A stretch of DNA of 64,000 nucleotides from Ascidia mentula (taxonomy: Eukaryota; Chordata; Ascidiacea; Phlebobranchia; Ascidiidae). The stretch covers positions 315,001-379,000 of the forward strand of contig OX387199.1 of the NCBI GenBank assembly GCA_947561715.1. The letters are read 5' to 3'. The translations under genes were made by a program, and so were the position numbers. The notes below the pieces were generated by a model that was given only the letters and a program-made list of their open reading frames with translations, did no database searches and was not told where the DNA came from. Below are positions 37,101-51,000 of this stretch, in pieces (position 1 is the first letter of the stretch; each line of letters begins with the position of its first letter).

Positions 37101-38600
37101 AGGAAAGACAGTATATAATTTAACAGGGAAGACGCGCTTGATGAACGCCTGAAATGCAACAATTATCCACACAACGTGGTGATGTGATAGAAAGCGCATG
37201 AAGTTAAATTGGAAAGTTGTAAACAAAAGAATAAAGAAAGAAAACACGTTTGATAAAGTCGAATCCAATTGCACTTTTCTTGTTACAAATCTTGAGGCAA
37301 AAACTGCGCATTGTTTCAACCACGGTTGTCCGAAGTAAAAAAGGTTTTATGGAATGTTCATTGTCTCCTCCCGTTCTGTTGCTGTGAAAAAAGCGTTCCT
37401 ATGGCGACGACGCCTCTTCAAACCTCACTTCTGATTGGTTGATTGGAAGGAACGGAAAAAAGTCTATTCCGCGTTTGCGCTTTGATGGTGAAACTTTTTT
37501 CCACAGAGCGGACAGGATCGGACGGGACGTAATTAAATCGGCGTCTGTCGCAAAACCCACGCAGACCTTCTGTTCGTTGCAGTAACTTTAAACCTCGGTT
37601 GTTCGCCGAGCTTTTCATTAACTTCATGTCGACCTCCTCGCCCTGGAAACCTTTGTCTTAAAATTCCAAAACAACCACCTGAGAGGTCGGACGACGTGAA
37701 ACGGGAAAGGTTCCTGCGGTTTCTCTTTTTTCGCATCAGATCCGTCGTTGTGGTTTCAAACCAACCAGGTACGTTTGAAACTGCACTGAGGAATCAAACA
37801 TTAATTCTACTCATAATCCCACTGAAACCTTTACAATTTGGGAAATCGTGGAATCGTATTTTGTTTCACTTCATTTGAAATTTGGAAATTCCACAATCGA
37901 CTCAAGGTCTGTCCAATTTATCGATTCTGGGTCATTTGGGTTTCTTATTAGTTTTTTCCACACCAGTGCTTGCTGCGCGATCGCCTTGTTATTCACCCCC
38001 AGATATTGACACTAATATTTACGCTGAATTCACTATTTGTGTTTGCGGGATTTCTTCCCGGTGTCAATCTGCTTTCATGTCGGTCACATTTCCACCTTGT
38101 TTCCGAGTCAGGTGATTTATTTGGTTTACTGAAGCATTGCTCTCTTGCGCCACTGGTGTTTGTCGCCATTTGTTTTCCCTACACAACGATTCATGTCGCA
38201 TCTAAAGTTGTTAGCTATTATGACGTAATATTCAATATCTACAGTTAAGGATTATTAATAAATAAACGAATAAAACTGGTGATTCCCCATAATTTCGCCA
38301 CTTCCCTTTTTTAGCGAGAAAAATTTGACAAAAAAAAGCAAATTCCTCTGTCCCTTACCTCGTTGATTTCTGTCGTTAATTGCGTGCTTTTAAATCACTA
38401 TTTTGCATCACAACATTTACGTAAGATTTTTGCCGAATAGCAGTGAAAACTCAACTAATTTCAAACAATATTTCGTCTTTATGTTGCTATACAACTTTTT
38501 AACTGGAACCCAGCGAGCCAACTTTAATTTCAAACCTCAGCATTCTAACATTTATATACAAGTGCTGTTAAAGCAAAACAATCCATCAAGTCTGCTCGGT
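34127..38600. other. Spacer between genes D and C; no gene recognised
   Basis: About 4.5 kb with no J or M exon and no ORF with a recognisable motif. It is less AT-rich in places (36.3-38.2 kb), so an unrelated short exon cannot be excluded. The part next to 34127 should include the gene C promoter or 5' UTR. Confidence 0.4.
34422..34495 (+). repeat. 26-bp tandem repeat, 2.8 copies
   Basis: The unit starts 'cttcatatcaacttgttat' and repeats exactly at 34422, 34448 and 34474. It lies about 300 bp upstream of the gene C start codon. No function is evident. Confidence 0.85.
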
Positions 38601-38610
38601 TAAATGCATG

Positions 38611-38616
38611 TTTATT
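38611..38616 (-). terminator. Poly(A) signal of gene D
   Basis: AATAAA on the minus strand, about 190 nt after the gene D stop codon at 38805-38807, matching the position of the gene C signal. Confidence 0.6.
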
Positions 38617-38804
38617 TTTTAAATTCCCTGAGGATACACATATTTACAAGAAAAAAGTTCAATTCACATAAGCCATGCACACTTCAACATAAACATTACT
38701 CCGTGTGCATTGTATGCAAATAAAACTAATTTGAATATAAGATACATAATTATTAAAATTATCACACACCGGTAAAATCACTGGCCACAAATATTACGTT
38801 AAAA

Positions 38805-39000
38805 TCAAGCCATGAAGCGACTGAAGAACACAACACAGATCATAAACATAATGTTGACTCCAGCAATGCGAACACCACCACTGGTAGTTGTAGCTGCAAC
38901 TGTTGTTGTGGCTGCTGTGGTGGTTGTTGTTGTTGTTGTAGGAACCGGTGAAGCGTTGCATCCATCGGTGTCACAACAATTGGAAACACAGGTGCCGCTT
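38805..39000 (-). CDS. Gene D terminal exon: CCDTDGCN, Thr stalk, GPI-type tail
   Basis: Acceptor TTTTAG, then SGTCVSNCCDTDGCN, ASPVP, a shorter threonine run than in gene B, TTTSGGVRIAGVN, and a hydrophobic end IMFMICVVFFSRFMA with TGA. An arginine replaces the glycine or cysteine found near the end in B and C. Confidence 0.72.
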
Positions 39001-42000
39001 CTAAAACAAGGTAATTAAAATTAATGATAAAATTATCACATTTTTCATTTGTGTCACAGTCTGAGTGTTGCAAGCTTCTTCACTGCAGCATGCTGATACA
39101 CAACCACTGAGAAAACCGTAATATATTTGTTGTTCTATTCGCCGTGTCAGTCTCTGCGGACTATACGTATAACACTTGCTGTTGCACTGCATTGATAGGA
39201 GACCGACTAGTAAACTACTATTAGCACGAGCTTGATCTCGCTTCCTCAGGTGCATTCCTGCGCACCAGCAAGTATTATAGTATTATAGGCTATATTTGTT
39301 GTTGTATATTTGGAACTTGAAAGTTAGACTTCGGTTTGTTGTTACTTACGTTACTCCCTGACAAATTGTGTCACAAGCAGTCACTGCCGTCTGACAAGCT
39401 CCAACGATGGTTACTTAAAAACAACAAAATTGTGTAAAATATTTGCTTGTTGTGATTGGTAACTTGTTGTGTCACATTTAGTTGGTGATGTGTTAAGAGT
39501 TCTCTCATTGGACGGAATAATCTTGGAACACAAACAACGTCTATTCTTACATGCTTTTTTACGTAAATGTGAGAAACTGTGACTTATCTATTGATCACTT
39601 TAATCGAAACTGCATGCAGGGTTATGTTGTTCACGCGGATTTCATCTTAACCGAAACAAATTCTATCAAAGGTTTGGACAGTCACTGCAGGGTCCTTGTT
39701 TTGTCCCCTGTAATAAAAACTTACTGTTTCCATTATTGGCGGTGGTTTCAGTTCGTGAACAAACGTCAGTACTGTTAGCACAGTGGGTGTATGTATATGT
39801 TGGCGATACACTGGAGGTTTGGGTGGTGTTTCCAACGAAACACTTTTGTGCTCCTTGCTTAGCGACTGTCAATGTGTTGCAACCATCGGCATCATTACAA
39901 CATGCGGCTGTGCAATCCCTGAAACGATAAAATAGGTTTTCGACATTTCTATGAAACGATACATTTTAGTCGTATAGTGGTGTTTTATTTGTGGGTGTTT
40001 AATGAAATATTAGGTATATTGACTTCAATACTAAACGTTGAAGAAATGAAACTTTCAATCAAATTTCGGAAAAAAATGTAAAGCATTTAGTTTGTGGGTT
40101 TGGTTATGATAAAAAATCTTACGTTGTCGATCCACAAAGACCGGCGTCACAGGCAGCTTGTGTCTCGCAAGATCCGATCGTTTCCAAGTTGTTTCCTTTG
40201 TTTGAAAAATTTGATGAATGTTTGGAATATTAACGAGTGTGAATAGTTTAACTGAGGTTACCTGTCACAGTTTCCTTCCTTGCACAAACTTGACCGGCGG
40301 CACATGTTGAAGTGACGTCAAACACACCAGCTGTTGGGTTTGTGGTGGTTTTTGTTCCTGTCCCACATATCACCACGCCTTTCATATCAGTTACAGACAG
40401 ACTGTTGCAGTTGTCTCCGTCGTTACAACAAGCCGACACACATCCACTGTAAAGCAGTATTGTGTGCTGATAAGTATTTGTTATGGCTTTACTATGTGTT
40501 GGTTAACTGCTCACACTTTACTACTGACTTTGACTAGAGTTGTGTATAAAGTACTTACGTCACTCCGGTACAAAGTAGATCACATGCTGCTTGGGTTTGA
40601 CATGATCCCACTGTTGTTGCTGGTCAGAAAAATGAGGCAGAAAAAATTACTACCTTGGATGGTAAATTTAAAGTTTTTATTCGATTTTTTGATGCTGATA
40701 TTTTCATGGTGATGTACACATTGTTAAGTTTACATGTACACACTTTATGTAAAGCACACGCTTGCTTTGCTTTGTCAAGTTTAAAAAAATGTTTAGGGTA
40801 AGAGCTTAAATAGCGAAGTCACAAGGTATAAGTTGGTCATTTGAACCTGACTTTCCTATAAGGTTGTGTGTATCAACAAACGTGCTTACTTCCACTCGAG
40901 GTGGTTTCCGTCCTTGCACAAAGTTCGTTGGCTGCACACGTCACAATTCCAGCAAGGTTTCTAGTAGTCACACTTCCAGAAGCACATTGGAGTAATCCAG
41001 CTATTTGTGCTACTGTTCTGCTGTTGCAATTGTCCGCATCGTTACAACAGGAAGACGTACAACTCCTGTGAACATATGCATTAGAAACTACTAAAATAAA
41101 CGAAAATAATTTCAAGCAGGTTAAAAATGACGTACGCAGTCCCAGCACAAAGGTCGTCGCATTCCGCTTGTGTGGAGCAAGATCCAGTGGTGGCTCCTAA
41201 TAAAATAATCAACAATATCATGTTAAACTTGATCGAATAATTCTCACGTTAAACCACAAACCTCCTCCTGATATTTCCATTCTTCCGCAAAGCTTTCCCG
41301 CGGTGCAAGTCATGGCTGTTCCTGCATTTGCTCCTGTCCCACATCTCACCACATTGATTATGTCGGTCACAGGAAGGCTGTTGCAGTTGTCTCCATCGTT
41401 ACAACAGGCAGATGCACAGTCTCTAGAAGGCAATAAACGATGTTTTATTTAAATTGCTTTTCCGCAGTATATACAAGCGTGGTTTGCTTTATTTTATCAA
41501 CTTACGCCACACCGTCACATAACGCCTCACAGTTCGCCTGAGTTTGACATGATCCAACGGTTGTGACAGCTGCAAAGTAAAGTACATTTGGATTATGTTG
41601 TAACTCATGTTCCAAGATTGCTTTGTGCTTTTTTGTGACATCAACAATCATACGGACATTCGGCTGAGGACTTGCTTAATAGCTGTATGTGGATCTAGCC
41701 CTCGGTTAGACAATGTTTATTTATCTGGGACAGCAAAGTACTTTGGTTTGTGTATGTAACGAAGCAATAAGCTTCTGATTTGCGTAAATAGATTTTAATG
41801 TGGAAAATCAATTTTGCTTATGTAAGTTACCGAGCAACGTCAGTTTCTGCAAATATTACGTAATAGTAACAATGAAAGCAATAGAATACACACAAAACAC
41901 CTCTGCAACTGAGAGTCTTTTCTATACGCTTTCTCCTCAAGCTCAAACTGTGAACTACAGCGTGGTAGCGAACCTATAGTAGGTGATAGCGGAGATAAGG

Positions 42001-45000
42001 AAAAAAACGCACGCTCACACGTGACCGCAGAAACCTGAAGCACAAACGAGTGTACCAAGAGCAATGAATGCGAGTGAACATGGGAAGTAATTTTTAAAAG
42101 GTAAAATCTAGTTGCAATAAAAATTATCTAATTCTTGGTAAAATAATATTTTGATTGTTTATAGATGCTTGCGTCATATGAAGCCATTTGGCCTCACAAA
42201 CATCTGAAGACTTTGCCGTCGGTTCTTGAACGAATGTCACTGACAAAAAGGTTTCCATGGGTCGGCGCCGAGCTGGTATACCGTATTTGGAAGTGTGAAA
42301 ACCGCCCTTCTTCACTACAACACTTCCAAACACGGTATACCAGCTCGGCGCCCACCCATGGAAACCTTTTTGTCAGTGACATCTATAAACATCCAAAATA
42401 TTATTTTACCGAGAATTAGATAATTTTTATTGCAATTCGATTTTACCTTTTACCAATTACTTCTATTTTCACTCGATTCATTGCTCCTGGTTCACTCGTT
42501 TGTGCTCCCATGTTTTTATGGTCACGTGTGAGCTTGCGTTTTTTTCTTATCTCCGCTATCACCTACTGTAGGTTCGCTACCACGCTGTAGTTCACAGTTT
42601 GAGCTTGAGGTGACAGCGTACAGAAAAGACTCTCAGTTGCAGGGGTGTTTTGTGTGTATTTTATTGCTTTCATTGTTACTATTACGTAATATTTGCAGAA
42701 ACTGACGATGCTTACATAAGCGAAATCGATTTTTCACAATAAAATCTGCTGACGTAAAACAGAGGTTTGTTGCTTCATTATGTAGACATTCAGCTGATTT
42801 ACCTTTAAACGTTAATCCACTTTTTTACGGTTTAAACGTTTGCTGAAATATTTAGTTTGAAAAGTTTCTTACTTCCACCCGAGGTGGTTTCCTTCCTTGC
42901 ACAAAGTTCGTTGGCTGCACACGTTACACTGTTTGTAAGATTTCCAGTAGTTACACTTCCAGAAGCACATTGGAGTAATCCAGCTATTTGTGCTACTGTT
43001 CTGCTGTTGCAATTGTCCGCATCGTTACAACAGGAAGACGTACAACTCCTGTGAACATATGCATGATAATTTATTAAATAAACAAGAATGTATTTTGAGC
43101 TGAGCAGGTTAAAAATAACGTACGCAGTCCCTGCACAAAGGTCGTCGCATTCCGCTTGTGTGGAGCAAGATCCAGTGGTGGCTCCTAATAAAATAATCAA
43201 CAATATCATGTTAAACTTGATCGAATAATTCTGACGTTAAACCACAAACCTCCTCCTGATATTTCCATTCTTCCGCAAAGCTTTCCCGCGGTGCAAGTCA
43301 TGGCAGTTCCTGCATTTGCTCCTGTCCCACATCTCACCACATTGATTATGTCGGTCACAGGAAGGTTGTTGCAGTTGTCTCCATCGTTACAACAGGCAGA
43401 TGCACAGTTTCTAGAAAGCAACAAACGATGTTTTATTTAAATTGCTTTTCCGCAGTATATACAAGCGTGGTTTGCTTCATTTTATCAACTTACGCCACAC
43501 CGTCACATAACGCCTCACAGTTCGCCTGAGTTTGACATGATCCAACGGTTGTGACAGCTGCAAAGTAAAGTACATTTGGATCATGTTGTAACTCATGTTC
43601 CAAGATTGCTTTGTGCTTTTTTGTGACATCAACAATCATACGGACATTCGGCTGAGGACTTGCTTAATAGCTGTATGTGGATCTAGCCCTCGGTTAGACA
43701 ATGTTTATTTATCTGGGACAGCAAAGTACTTTGGTTTGTGTATGTAACGAAGCAATAAGCTTCTGATTTGCGTAAATAGATTTTAATGTGGAAAATCAAT
43801 TTTGCTTATGTAAGTTACCGAGCAACGTCAGTTTCTGCAAATATTACGTAATAGTAACAATGAAAGCAATAAAATACACACAAAACACCTCTGCAACTGG
43901 AAGTCTTTTCTGTACGCTATCTCCTCAAGCTCGAACTGTGAACTACAGCGTGGTAGCGAACCTATAGTAGGTGATAGCGGAGATAAGGAAAAAAACGCAC
44001 GCTCACACGTGACCGCAGAAACCTGAAGCACAAACGAGTGTACCCAGAGCAATGAATGCGAGTGAACATGGGAAGTAATTTTTAAAAGGTAAAATCTAGT
44101 TGCAATAAAAATTATCTAATTCTTGGTAAAATCATTTTCTAAATGTTTATAGATGTTTGCGTCATATGAAGCCATTTGGCCTCACAAACATCTGAAGACT
44201 TTGCCGTCGGTTCTTGAACGAATGTCACTGAGAAACAGGTTTCCATGGGTGGGCGCCGAGCTGGTGTACCGTATTTGGAAGTGTGAAAACCGCCCTTCTT
44301 CACCATAACACTTCCAAATACGGTACACCAGCTCGGCGCCCACCCATGGAAACCTGTTTCTCAGTGACATTCGTTCAAGAACCGACGGCAAAGTCTTCAG
44401 ATGTTTGTGAGGCCAAATGGCTTCATATGACGCAAGCATCTATAAACAATCAAAATATTATTTTACCAAGAATTAGATAATTTTTATTGCAATTTAATTT
44501 TACCTTATACCAATTACTTCTATTTTCACTCGATTCATTGCTCCTGGTTCACTCGTTTGTGCTCTCATGTTTTTACGGTCACGTGTGAGCGTGTGTTGGT
44601 TTTCTTATCTCCGCTATCACCTACTATGGGTTCGCTGCCACGCTGTAGTTCACAGTTTGTGCTTGAGGTGACAGCGTACAGAAAAGACTCTCAGTTGCAG
44701 GGGTGTTTTGTGTGTATTTTATTGCTTTCATTGTTACTATTACGTAATATTTGCAGAAACTGACGATGCTTACATAAGCGAAATCGATTTTTCACAATAA
44801 AATCTGCTGACGTAAAACAGAGGTTTGTTGCTTCGTTTTGTAAACATTCAGCTGATTTACCTTTAAACGTTAATCTACATTTTTACGGTTTAAACGTTTG
44901 GTGAAATATTTAGTTTGAAAAGTTTCGTACTTGAACCCGAGGTGGTTTCCTTCCTTGCACAAAGTTCGTTGGCTGCACACGTCACAATCCCATCCAGGTT

Positions 45001-48000
45001 TCCAGTAATTACACTTCCAGAAGCACATTGGAGTAATCCAGCTATTTGTGCTACTGTTCTGCTGTTGCAATTGTCCACATCGTTACAACAGGAAGACGTA
45101 CAACTCCTGTGAACATATGCATGATAATTTATTAAATAAACAAGAATGTATTTTGAGCTGAGCAGGTTAAAAAAAAACGTACGCAGTCCCTGCACAAAGG
45201 TCGTCGCATTCCGCTTGTGTGGAGCAAGATCCAGTGGTGGCTCCTAATAAAATAATCAACAATATCATGTTAAACTTGATCGAATAATTCTGACGTTAAA
45301 CCACAAACCTCCTCCTGATATTTCCATTCTTCCGCAAAGCTTTCCCGCGGTGCAAGTCATGGCTGTTCCTGCATTTGCTCCTGTCCCACATCTCACCACA
45401 TTGATTATGTCGGTCACAGGAAGGCTGTTGCAGTTGTCTCCATCGTTACAACAGGCAGATGCACAGTTTCTAGAAGGCAACAAACGATGTTTTATTTAAA
45501 TTGCTTTTCCGCAGTATATACAAGCGTGGTTTGCTTCATTTTATCAACTTACGCCACACCGTCACATAACGCCTCACAGTTCGCCTGAGTTTGACATGAT
45601 CCAACGGTTGTGACAGCTGCAAAGTAAAGTACATTTGGATTATGTTGTAACTCATGTTCCAAGATTGCTTTGTGCTTTTTTGTGACATCAACAATCATAC
45701 GGACATTCGGCTGAGGACTTGCTTAATAGCTGTATGTGGATCTAGCCCTCGGTTAGACAATGTTTATTTATCTGGGACAGCAAATTACTTTGGTTTATGT
45801 ATGTAACGAAGCAATAAGCTTCTGATTTGCGTAAATAGATTTTAATGTGGAAAATCAATTTTGCTTATGTAAGTTACCGAGCAACGTCAGTTTCTGCAAA
45901 TATTACGTAATAGTAACAATGAAAGCAATAGAATACACACAAAACACCTCTGCAACTGAGAGTCTTTTCTATACGCTTTCTCCTCAAGCTCAAACTGTGA
46001 ACTACAGCGTGGTAGCGAACCTATAGTAGGTGATAGCGGAGATAAGGAAAAAAACGCACGCTCACACGTGACCGCAGAAACCTGAAGCACAAACGAGTGT
46101 ACCCAGAGCAATGAATGCGAGTGAACATGGGAAGTAATTTTTAAAAGGTAAAATCTAGTTGCAATAAAAATTATCTAATTCTTGGTAAAATAATATTTTG
46201 ATTGTTTATAGATGCTTGCGTCATATGAAGCCATTTGGCCTCACAAACATCTGAAGACTTTGCCGTCGGTTCTTGAACGAATGTCACTGACAAAAAGGTT
46301 TCCATGGGTGGGCGCCGAGCTGGTGTACCGTATTTGGAAGTGTGAAAACCGCCCTTCTTCACTACAACACTTCCAAACACGGTATACCAGCTCGGCGCCC
46401 ACCCATGGAAACCTTTTTGTCAGTGACATCTATAAACATCCAAAATATTATTTTACCGAGAATTAGATAATTTTTATTGCAATTCGATTTTACCTTTTAC
46501 CAATTACTTCTATTTTCACTCGATTCATTGCTCCTGGTTCACTCGTTTGTGCTCCCATGTTTTTATGGTCACGTGTGAGCTTGCGTTTTTTTCTTATCTC
46601 CGCTATCACCTACCGTAGGTTCGCTGCCACGCTGTAGTTCACAGTTTGAGCTTGAGGTGACAGCGTACAGAAAAGACTCTCAGTTGCAGGGGTGTTTTGT
46701 GTGTATTTTATTGCTTTCATTGTTACTATTACGTAATATTTGCAGAAACTGACGATGCTTACATAAGCGAAATCGATTTTTCACAATAAAATCTGCTGAC
46801 GTAAAACAGAGGTTTGTTGCTTCATTATGTAGACATTCAGCTGATTTACCTTTAAACGTTAATCCACTTTTTTACGGTTTAAACGTTTGCTGAAATATTT
46901 AGTTTGAAAAGTTTCTTACTTCCACCCGAGGTGGTTTCCTTCCTTGCACAAAGTTCGTTGGCTGCACACGTTACACTGTTTGTAAGATTTCCAGTAGTTA
47001 CACTTCCAGAAGCACATTGGAGTAATCCAGCTATTTGTGCTACTGTTCTGCTGTTGCAATTGTCCGCATCGTTACAACAGGAAGACGTACAACTCCTGTG
47101 AACATATGCATGATAATTTATTAAATAAACAAGAATGTATTTTGAGCTGAGCAGGTTAAAAATAACGTACGCAGTCCCTGCACAAAGGTCGTCGCATTCC
47201 GCTTGTGTGGAGCAAGATCCAGTGGTGGCTCCTAATAAAATAATCAACAATATCATGTTAAACTTGATCGAATAATTCTGACGTTAAACCACAAACCTCC
47301 TCCTGATATTTCCATTCTTCCGCAAAGCTTTCCCGCGGTGCAAGTCATGGCCGTTCCTGCGTCTACTTCTGTCCCACATCTCACCACATTGATTATGTCG
47401 GTCACAGGAAGGCTGTTGCAGTTGTCTCCATCGTTACAACAGGCAGATGCACAGTTTCTAGAAGGCAACAAACGATGTTTTATTTAAATTGCTTTTCCGC
47501 AGTATATACAAGCGTGGTTTGCTTCATTTTATCAACTTACGTCACACCGTCACATAACGCCTCACAGTTCGCCTGAGTTTGACATGATCCAACGGTTGTG
47601 ACAGCTGCAAAGTAAAGTACATTTGGATTATGTTGTAACTCATGTTCCAAGATTGCTTTGTGCTTTTTTGTGACATCAACAATCATACGGACATTCGGCT
47701 GAGGACTTGCTTAATAGCTGTATGTGGATCTAGCCCTCGGTTAGACAATGTTTATTTATCTGGGACAGCAAAGTACTTTGGTTTGTGTATGTAACGAAGC
47801 AATAAGCTTCTGATTTGCGTAAATAGATTTTAATGTGGAAAATCAATTTTGCTTATGTAAGTTACCGAGCAACGTCAGTTTCTGCAAATATTACGTAATA
47901 GTAACAATGAAAGCAATAGAATACACACAAAACACCTCTGCAACTGAGAGTCTTTTCTATACGCTTTCTCCTCAAGCTCAAACTGTGAACTACAGCGTGG

Positions 48001-51000
48001 TAGCGAACCTATAGTAGGTGATAGCGGAGATAAGGAAAAAAACGCACGCTCACACGTGACCGCAGAAACCTGAAGCACAAACGAGTGAACCAGAAGCAAT
48101 GAATGCGAGTGAAAATGGGAAGTAATTGGTAAAAGGTAAAATCGAATTGCAATAAAAATTAACTAATTCTCGGTAAAATCATTTTCTAAATGTTTATAGA
48201 TGTTTGCGTCATATGAAGCCATTTGGCCTCACAAACATCTGAAGACTTTGCCGTCGGTTCTTGAACGAATGTCACTGAGAAACAGGTTTCCATGGGTGGG
48301 CGCCGAGCTGGTGTACCGTATTTGGAAGTGTGAAAACAGCCCTTCTTTACCATAACACTTCCAAATACGGTACACCAGCTCGGCGCCCACCCATGGAAAC
48401 CTTTTTGTCAGTGACATTCGTTCAAGAACCGACGGCAAAGTCTTCAGATGTTTGTGAGGCCAAATGCCTTCATATGACGCAAGCATCTATAAACAATCAA
48501 AATATTATTTTACCAAGAATTAGATAATTTTTATTGCAATTTAATTTTACCTTATACCAATTACTTCTATTTTCACTCGATTCATTGCTCCTGGTTCACT
48601 CGTTTGTGCTCCCATGTTTTTATGGTCACGTGTGAGCGTGTGTTGGTTTTCTTATCTCCGCTATCACCTACTATAGGTTCGCTGCCACGCTGTAATTCAC
48701 AGTGTGAGCTTGAGCAGATAGCGTAAAGAAAAGACTCTCAGTTGCAGGGGTGTTTTTTGTGTATTTTATTGCTTTCGTTGTTACTATTACGTAATATTTG
48801 CAGAAACTGACGATGCTTACATAAGCGAAATCGATTTTTCACAATAAAATCTGCTGACGTAAAACAGAGGTTTGTTGCTTCATTATGTAAACATTCAGCT
48901 GATTTACCTTTAAACGTTAATCCACTTTTTTACGGTTTAAACGTTTGCTGAAATATTTAGTTTGAAAAGTTTCTTACTTCCACCCGAGGTGGTTTCCTTC
49001 CTTGCACAAACTTGACCGGCGGCACATGTTGACGTGACGTCAAACACACCAGCTGTTGGGTTTGTGGTGGTTTTGGTTCCTGTCCCACATCTCACCACGC
49101 CTTTCATGTCAGTTACAGACAGACTGTTGCAGTTGTCTCCGTCGTTACAACAAGCCGACACACACCCCCTGCGTGTAAAGGTTTGTGTCTTGCAGATATT
49201 GACCTTTTTTGTGATGTTGATATATAAGCAAAACTATATTGTTTCCCAACGGATGACGGTGATTGTATATTCACCACAAAGTGGAAGTCTTTTCCTGACT
49301 TGTGCGAAAGTCACATTAAGCTTAACTAATAAGGCGTAATAGGTTCAAACAGTGGTCACATGCTGGAAAGTTTGACATGATTCTACAAAGTAATTTTAAA
49401 CTCCCTTAATAATATATAAGCAAAACTTGCCCATCTAATGGCACTTAATCAGTGCATACAGGGAGTATCATTTGGCAGCTTACATAATTTGGTAAAAAGT
49501 TTTTCTTTGTGCTAAATATAAATGTATTTACGTTGCTCCTGTGCAGAGTAGATCGCATGCATCTTGGGTTTGACAAGATCCAACTGTTGTTGTCGCTAAA
49601 ATTATAACACCATCGTTTAAATATGGACGAAAATATCTTGCTTTATTTGCGTGAAAAATAATAATGTCGATTTTAAATTTATCGCTTACTTCCACCCGAG
49701 GTTGTTTGCGTCCTTGCACAAAGTTCGTTGGCTGCACACGTTACACTGTTCGGAAGGTTTCCGTCATTTGCACTTCCAGATGCACATCGAAGTACAGTTT
49801 CCATTTGTGCCACAGTCCGTCCATTGCATCTGTCTGCGTCATTACAGCAAGCCGATGTACAACCCCTGAAATCATGTTTAGTGCCTTAGTAAATCTTTGT
49901 TACCTCGAAGTACACCATCACTTACGTCATTCCAGCACACAAGTCATCACACGCTGCTTGAGTGACGCATGCTCCAATGTTATTGGAGGCTGCATGTTTA
50001 TAAAAATTAAATAAATTGGTAAAAAAATCTAAGATACAAATCTGTTCCATTCATTACGTTCTATTATAACATTACGCACCTGTTTCACTTCGTCCACACA
50101 ATTCTCCAGCAGCACACATGGTTGTAGCTGTAAGTGAAGCTGTATTGGCCACAGTTCCAGTCAAACACGTAACAACATTTCTCATTTCTGCAACTGTTTG
50201 TTGGTTGCAGATTTCCTCACTACAGCATGCTGATATGCAGTTTCTGTTCAGGTATTTTGAATGAGTAATTGGTTTGAGGAGTAACATTTTACTCATAAAT
50301 ACAAACATGAAGTTGCATAAATACAAACAAGAAACACTCGAAAGTAAGACTTTAGTTTGTTGTTACTTACCCAGTATTCTGACAAAGTGTTTCACAATCA
50401 GCCACTGCCGTCTGACAAGCTCCAACGATCGTTACTAGAAACAATAAAACTGTGTAAAATACTTCGGTAACTTGTTGTGTCACATTTAGTTGGTTATATG
50501 TGAGGATTCTGCCGTTGTACTGCAGAAAATTTGCTCTGTGTTTTTGGGCCGCATTTCAAAATACTAAAGCAATGTTCGAATATTTTATTCGCATTGTACC
50601 TATACGGAATAATCTTGAAACACAAACAACGTCTATTCTTACATGTGTTTTACAGTGAATGTGAGAAACTGTAATTTATCTGTTTATTCCAGTTGTTAAA
50701 ACTGCCTGCAACGTAATGTTGTTCACAACCAAAATACCACAAATTTACGGATGTACAAATTCTATCAAAGGTTGGACACTAACATAAAACGATTATTTTG
50801 TGTTGCTAATGCTATAACAATATTCTTGTTGTTGTTTTAGGGGGCGCCGTTGTAATATAGTTGGAATGTTGCAAGCTTATCCCATGGCGTTTGAAGTTTA
50901 TTTATCGATTTTAGACGGGTTTGTTTATTTATTATCCTACTGTATGTCCCTCTGTTGTTGAACCCTGTAATAAAAACTTACTGTCTCCATTATTGGCGGT

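Larger units (their letters stand above)
40890..48977 (-). repeat. Four tandem ~2 kb two-domain cassettes in gene D
   Basis: Units start at o or l/o exons 40890, 42873, 44931 and 46920; each holds o, an M, n and an M exon (in gene order the fold-back intron, M, n, M, o). Spacings 2058, 1989 and 2058 bp show two alternating unit lengths, so a 4,047 bp two-unit segment was itself duplicated: 42873 to 46920 is exactly 4,047 bp, and the o exon plus flanks at 42832-43209 translates identically to 46879-47256. Confidence 0.85.

Noticed and set aside
42165-42419. ORFs starting MLASYEAIW in the palindromes as independent genes
   Set aside because: They read through the hairpin loop into the opposite arm, so the second half is simply the complement of the first.
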